From JADMIH01 sp036399775 (GTDB lineage: Bacteria > Chloroflexota > Chloroflexia > QHBQ01 > JADMIH01): a DNA stretch of 64,000 bases. The stretch spans positions 13,988 to 77,987 of the forward strand of contig DASWMJ010000049.1 of assembly GCA_036399775.1 (NCBI GenBank), read 5' to 3'. Made by a program: the position numbers and the translations under genes. Positions 61,872-64,000 of this stretch are shown piece after piece; position 1 is the stretch's first letter, and each line of letters opens with the position of its first letter. The notes under the pieces are model-generated. The model saw only the letters and a list, made by a program, of their open reading frames with translations, was not told the DNA's origin and ran no database searches.

Positions 61872-62873
61872 TTACCCCATGTGTCGCTCGGTGCCGCTTT
61901 TCGGCTCCGTCGCGGGCACTTCCTTCTCTGCGTGCTCTTCGCGTCCGGTCAATTTGCCCGCTATCTTTTGGCCCAACTCCTCCGCCGAGCCGTGCGGGGC
62001 ATCATGGGCAGGTGCGTGCTCGCCGGAGCCGTGCCCGCCTACGGCGGTGGCGATGTAGACGAGGGTCAATATCGAGAAGACAAGGGCCTGTATGAAGCCG
62101 AATAGCAATTCGAGGCCCAGGAATATAGCCGTGCCGAAACCGACGAATATGCTGCCGAGCAGAGCGTACATGACCGTTACCAGCACTTCGCCCCCAAAGA
62201 TGTTGCCGAAGAGACGGAAGCTGAGGGAGATCACCCTCGAAAGCTCGCCTATTATATGGAGCGGGGCCATCATTATTGGGGTGAATAGCTCTTTAGCGTA
62301 CCCACCGAGGCCGTGAGCCGCGATGCCCGCGATCTGCACCACGCCTACCGCCAGGAGCGCCATAGCGAGCGTCGTGTTGATGTCGGCGTTGGCTGCTCGC
62401 AGGAAGGGGATGAAGACTTTGCCCTCGCCGCAGAACGTTACTTGAGGCAAACCTTCGCTGTCGGCTTCCTCATGGACGACTTCATGGTGCTCACCGCAGT
62501 AGCCGATGGTACCGACACCGGGGAGCAGGCCCGACCAGTTGGCGACGATTATGAAGAGGAAGAGGGTGGCAATCAGGGGGAAGATGCGGCGGCCAACGGC
62601 TTTGCCCGCGGTGCCCTCAGAGATGCCTAACAGCAATTCTACCAGGGCTTCGCCGAAGTTCTGCGCGCCCTTTGGCACCAATCGCATGCGCCGGGTTGCT
62701 ATCGCAAAAAAGAGGGTGAGCGCGCCGATCACGACGAGCGTGAAGAGCATCGAGTTTGTGAATGGAAAATCACCGAGCGGGGTAGAGACGGTAAAGAGAG
62801 GCTCAGCTTTGATGCTGATAGGGGGCAGCTTGGACTCTAAATCTATCCCGCCTGATTGGAAAAGTATATCCAT
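61872..62873 (-). CDS. atpB: F0 ATP synthase a subunit with inserted loop and His-rich tail
   Basis: 333 residues, longer than the usual 240-280. The essential Arg220 is in ISLSFRLFGNIFGGE. Unusual parts: a loop with Cys126, Cys148, two His and acidic residues (YCGEHHEVVHEEADSE...TFCGEGK) between the second and third membrane helices, and a C-terminal 50-residue extension rich in His, Glu and Ala after GGHGSGEHAPAHD. The two Cys could form a disulfide or bind a metal on one membrane side. Forms the proton half-channels with the c ring. Confidence 0.94.
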   Translation of the reverse strand: MDILFQSGGIDLESKLPPISIKAEPLFTVSTPLGDFPFTNSMLFTLVVIGALTLFFAIATRRMRLVPKGAQNFGEALVELLLGISEGTAGKAVGRRIFPLIATLFLFIIVANWSGLLPGVGTIGYCGEHHEVVHEEADSEGLPQVTFCGEGKVFIPFLRAANADINTTLAMALLAVGVVQIAGIAAHGLGGYAKELFTPIMMAPLHIIGELSRVISLSFRLFGNIFGGEVLVTVMYALLGSIFVGFGTAIFLGLELLFGFIQALVFSILTLVYIATAVGGHGSGEHAPAHDAPHGSAEELGQKIAGKLTGREEHAEKEVPATEPKSGTERHMG

Positions 62874-62971
62874 TGTCGGTGTCTCTTCTCCGTTGAAGTC
62901 TCACATCTAAGTGTGGGATGTGGCAGACGCTGGCCCTGGACCACGCTTGTCTCTACTGCTGAGCGCCGGGT

Positions 62972-63289
62972 TTACTTGCCCCGGCGAATGCGTTTTTGCT
63001 TAACAGCACGAATTGTGCCCGCACCCTCCCGCTCTCGCTCTACTTTGTACGGCGCTTTGGGGTCTGTGCCTCCTGTGCGCTTGCGGGTCTGTAGGGTTGA
63101 CAGCCGGTACATCGCGCCTCCCGCGAAAACCATACCGAGCAAAATGCCGGCGAAGAGGAGCCAGGGCACGGTGCCAAGCCTGTTGTCCAGCCACGCCCCA
63201 CCGCCGATGAAGACCAGTAGTGGGCACGCGATGGTGAAACCGAGTTGGGCGGCTAACGCCACAGCTTGAGCCAGACCGTTGTCCCGCAT
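62972..63289 (-). CDS. atpZ: AtpZ/AtpI-family ATP synthase assembly protein
   Basis: 105 residues. Two membrane segments (about 10-32 and 42-62; AQLGFTIACPLLVFIGGGAWLDNRLG and VPWLLFAGILLGMVFAGGAMYRL) match the AtpZ/AtpI group, which helps assemble the c ring or carries divalent cations. A basic 40-residue tail follows. It is the first gene of the operon, behind the TATAAT promoter. Confidence 0.85.
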   Translation of the reverse strand: MRDNGLAQAVALAAQLGFTIACPLLVFIGGGAWLDNRLGTVPWLLFAGILLGMVFAGGAMYRLSTLQTRKRTGGTDPKAPYKVEREREGAGTIRAVKQKRIRRGK

Positions 63290-63697
63290 GGTACGCTCGC
63301 TCTCTGCCGGGCCTCCAAAATGTGTGCCTGGGCAGAACGCGGCATTATATCATATGCCTCGCGGCCCCTTCAAGCGTCCTTTTACTTTCTAACCGCCAAG
63401 ACGCAAAGACGCCAAGAACCCGCCAAGAGGTTTATTGCTTTGTAAAGTTACTGACGCTATTGGCTTCGCAGCCGGGTGCCTGTATTGTGCAAATTATAAC
63501 AGGTGCCGCAGAGTTTGTCAACTTTTTCACAATGTTTTGTAGGGCTGGTGCCAGTAGGAATGTATGGGAGGGCCATCCCACCACCCCATGTCATTGTGAG
63601 CGTAGCGAAGAATCTCGCTCCTCGCGTATCAGTTCGGGATCACTCTGTTGGAGAACCCAAAGGCGAGAGGATGCGCGAGGGACGAGATTCTTCGCTC
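63290..63697. other. Gap with family-C and truncated family-A repeats
   Basis: 63389-63418 is a family-C arm identical to the one at 25781. The stretch 63430-63560 is AT-rich with no gene. 63589-63699 is a family-A inverted repeat whose right arm is cut off after TTCGCTCAG, where the next element begins. Confidence 0.75.
63344..63373 (-). promoter_or_regulatory. Promoter of the atp operon
   Basis: On the minus strand TTGAAG (63373-63368), an 18-base spacer and a perfect TATAAT (63349-63344), about 55 bases before the atpZ ATG. Confidence 0.7.
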
Positions 63698-63859
63698 AGT
63701 ACAGCACTAACAAAGAAATGTCTGCGTAGGGGCGACCCGCATGCTCGCCCTGGTGGGGAGGGCGAACCAACTTTACGCGTGACCCTGGCAGGGCGACCCA
63801 CCGGGTCGCCCCTACCTTACACATTTTATTCCTGGACATAACTTTGTTAGTGCTGTACT
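63698..63859. mobile_element. 162-bp inverted-repeat element next to an IS630-like transposase
   Basis: 25-base arms 63698-63722 (AGTACAGCACTAACAAAG...) and 63835-63859 are inverted copies with two mismatches. The left arm begins inside a family-A repeat at a TA dinucleotide, which IS630/mariner-type elements target. The inside holds two family-B hairpins (63724-63755 and 63790-63816). It may be a MITE derived from the adjacent element, or its rearranged end. Confidence 0.6.
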
Positions 63860-63873
63860 CAGTGCATCACCAA

Positions 63874-64000
63874 CTAAGTAATTACAGGATAGAGGCGACG
63901 AAGCTTGATGCGAGCATCTGATGCAGAGAAGTGCCAGTTGATGGTAACTTGGGCAGTGTTGCGCTCGATGCACCACGCATTACATTCTGCGGCCAGGGTT
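63874..64000 (-). CDS. Partial IS630-family transposase, C-terminus
   Basis: 42 codons run in from the right edge and stop at 63874. The ending ECNAWCIERNTAQVTINWHF followed by SASDARIKLRRLYPVIT closely resembles the C-terminus of IS630-family transposases (W-F-ADARIKLKRLYP). The inverted repeat at 63835-63859 lies 15 bases beyond the stop, where the end of the insertion sequence would be expected. The catalytic domain is outside the window. Confidence 0.8.
   Translation of the reverse strand, partial: TLAAECNAWCIERNTAQVTINWHFSASDARIKLRRLYPVIT

Noticed and set aside
63322..63841. Open frames over the repeats right of atpZ
   Set aside because: They consist of family-A, B and C repeat sequence read as protein.

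Overview
The window reads as a chromosomal segment of a high-GC, Shine-Dalgarno-using bacterium, most probably a member of the Chloroflexota. This is inferred from gene content: a complete F-type ATP synthase operon ending in mreB, large secreted proteins with Thr/Pro linkers, SLH-domain surface proteins, repeated secreted domains with the signature FPETG / YW-GG-QQGYP / VQYFERAVFEYHP, and a gene-rich layout littered with short structured intergenic repeats. The class cannot be fixed from this sequence alone. There are no rRNA genes, prophage or CRISPR array. One tRNA (Cys) and one partial IS630-like transposase, at the right edge, are present.

Layout. 1-2600 (minus): two ATP-grasp type genes, translationally coupled, plus an alpha/beta-hydrolase esterase; this looks like a small peptide/amide-ligase cassette of unknown product. 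3260-9960 (plus): an orphan gene, a GAF sensor kinase, a glycosyltransferase with a UDP-galactopyranose-mutase-like flavoenzyme, a stress-type SDR and a HAD phosphatase. 10252-20484: a multi-TM protein with FPETG domains, an OmpR-type response regulator and its kinase (split by a four-helix-bundle gene between inverted heptad tracts), a crotonase, a GNAT enzyme, a lipoprotein/metallopeptidase pair and a secreted protein. 20573-25769: methylmalonyl-CoA epimerase with tryptophan 2,3-dioxygenase, a WxL/DUF916 surface pair and a DUF4139 protein. 26034-34803: an acyl-CoA catabolic cluster (EthD, three crotonases, 3-hydroxyacyl-CoA dehydrogenase, 3-oxoadipyl-CoA-type thiolase, aldehyde dehydrogenase, ferredoxin) resembling the lower phenylacetate/aromatic-acid pathway and interrupted by a Phd/PIN toxin-antitoxin pair. 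35140-41894: two tandem paralogous beta-helix SLH proteins, each behind the same promoter and a conserved ~270-nt leader. 42099-52560: miaB, a TPR protein, small membrane proteins, tRNA-Cys, a DUF503 protein, three secreted proteins including an SLH amidase, and yggT. 52690-63289 (minus): the atp operon atpZ-B-E-F-H-A-G-(membrane protein)-D-C followed by mreB and rplY/ctc. 63290-64000: repeats, a 162-bp inverted-repeat element and the end of a transposase.

The most unusual feature is the non-coding layer. At least nine tracts of 7-base tandem repeats, each with a different unit, sit mostly within a few bases of a stop codon, several as inverted pairs and many in the gaps of the atp operon. 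Three other dispersed hairpin families and a set of very long, nearly perfect bidirectional terminators fill most remaining gaps. The four-helix-bundle gene enclosed by two such heptad tracts may be the mobile or autonomous form of this repeat system.
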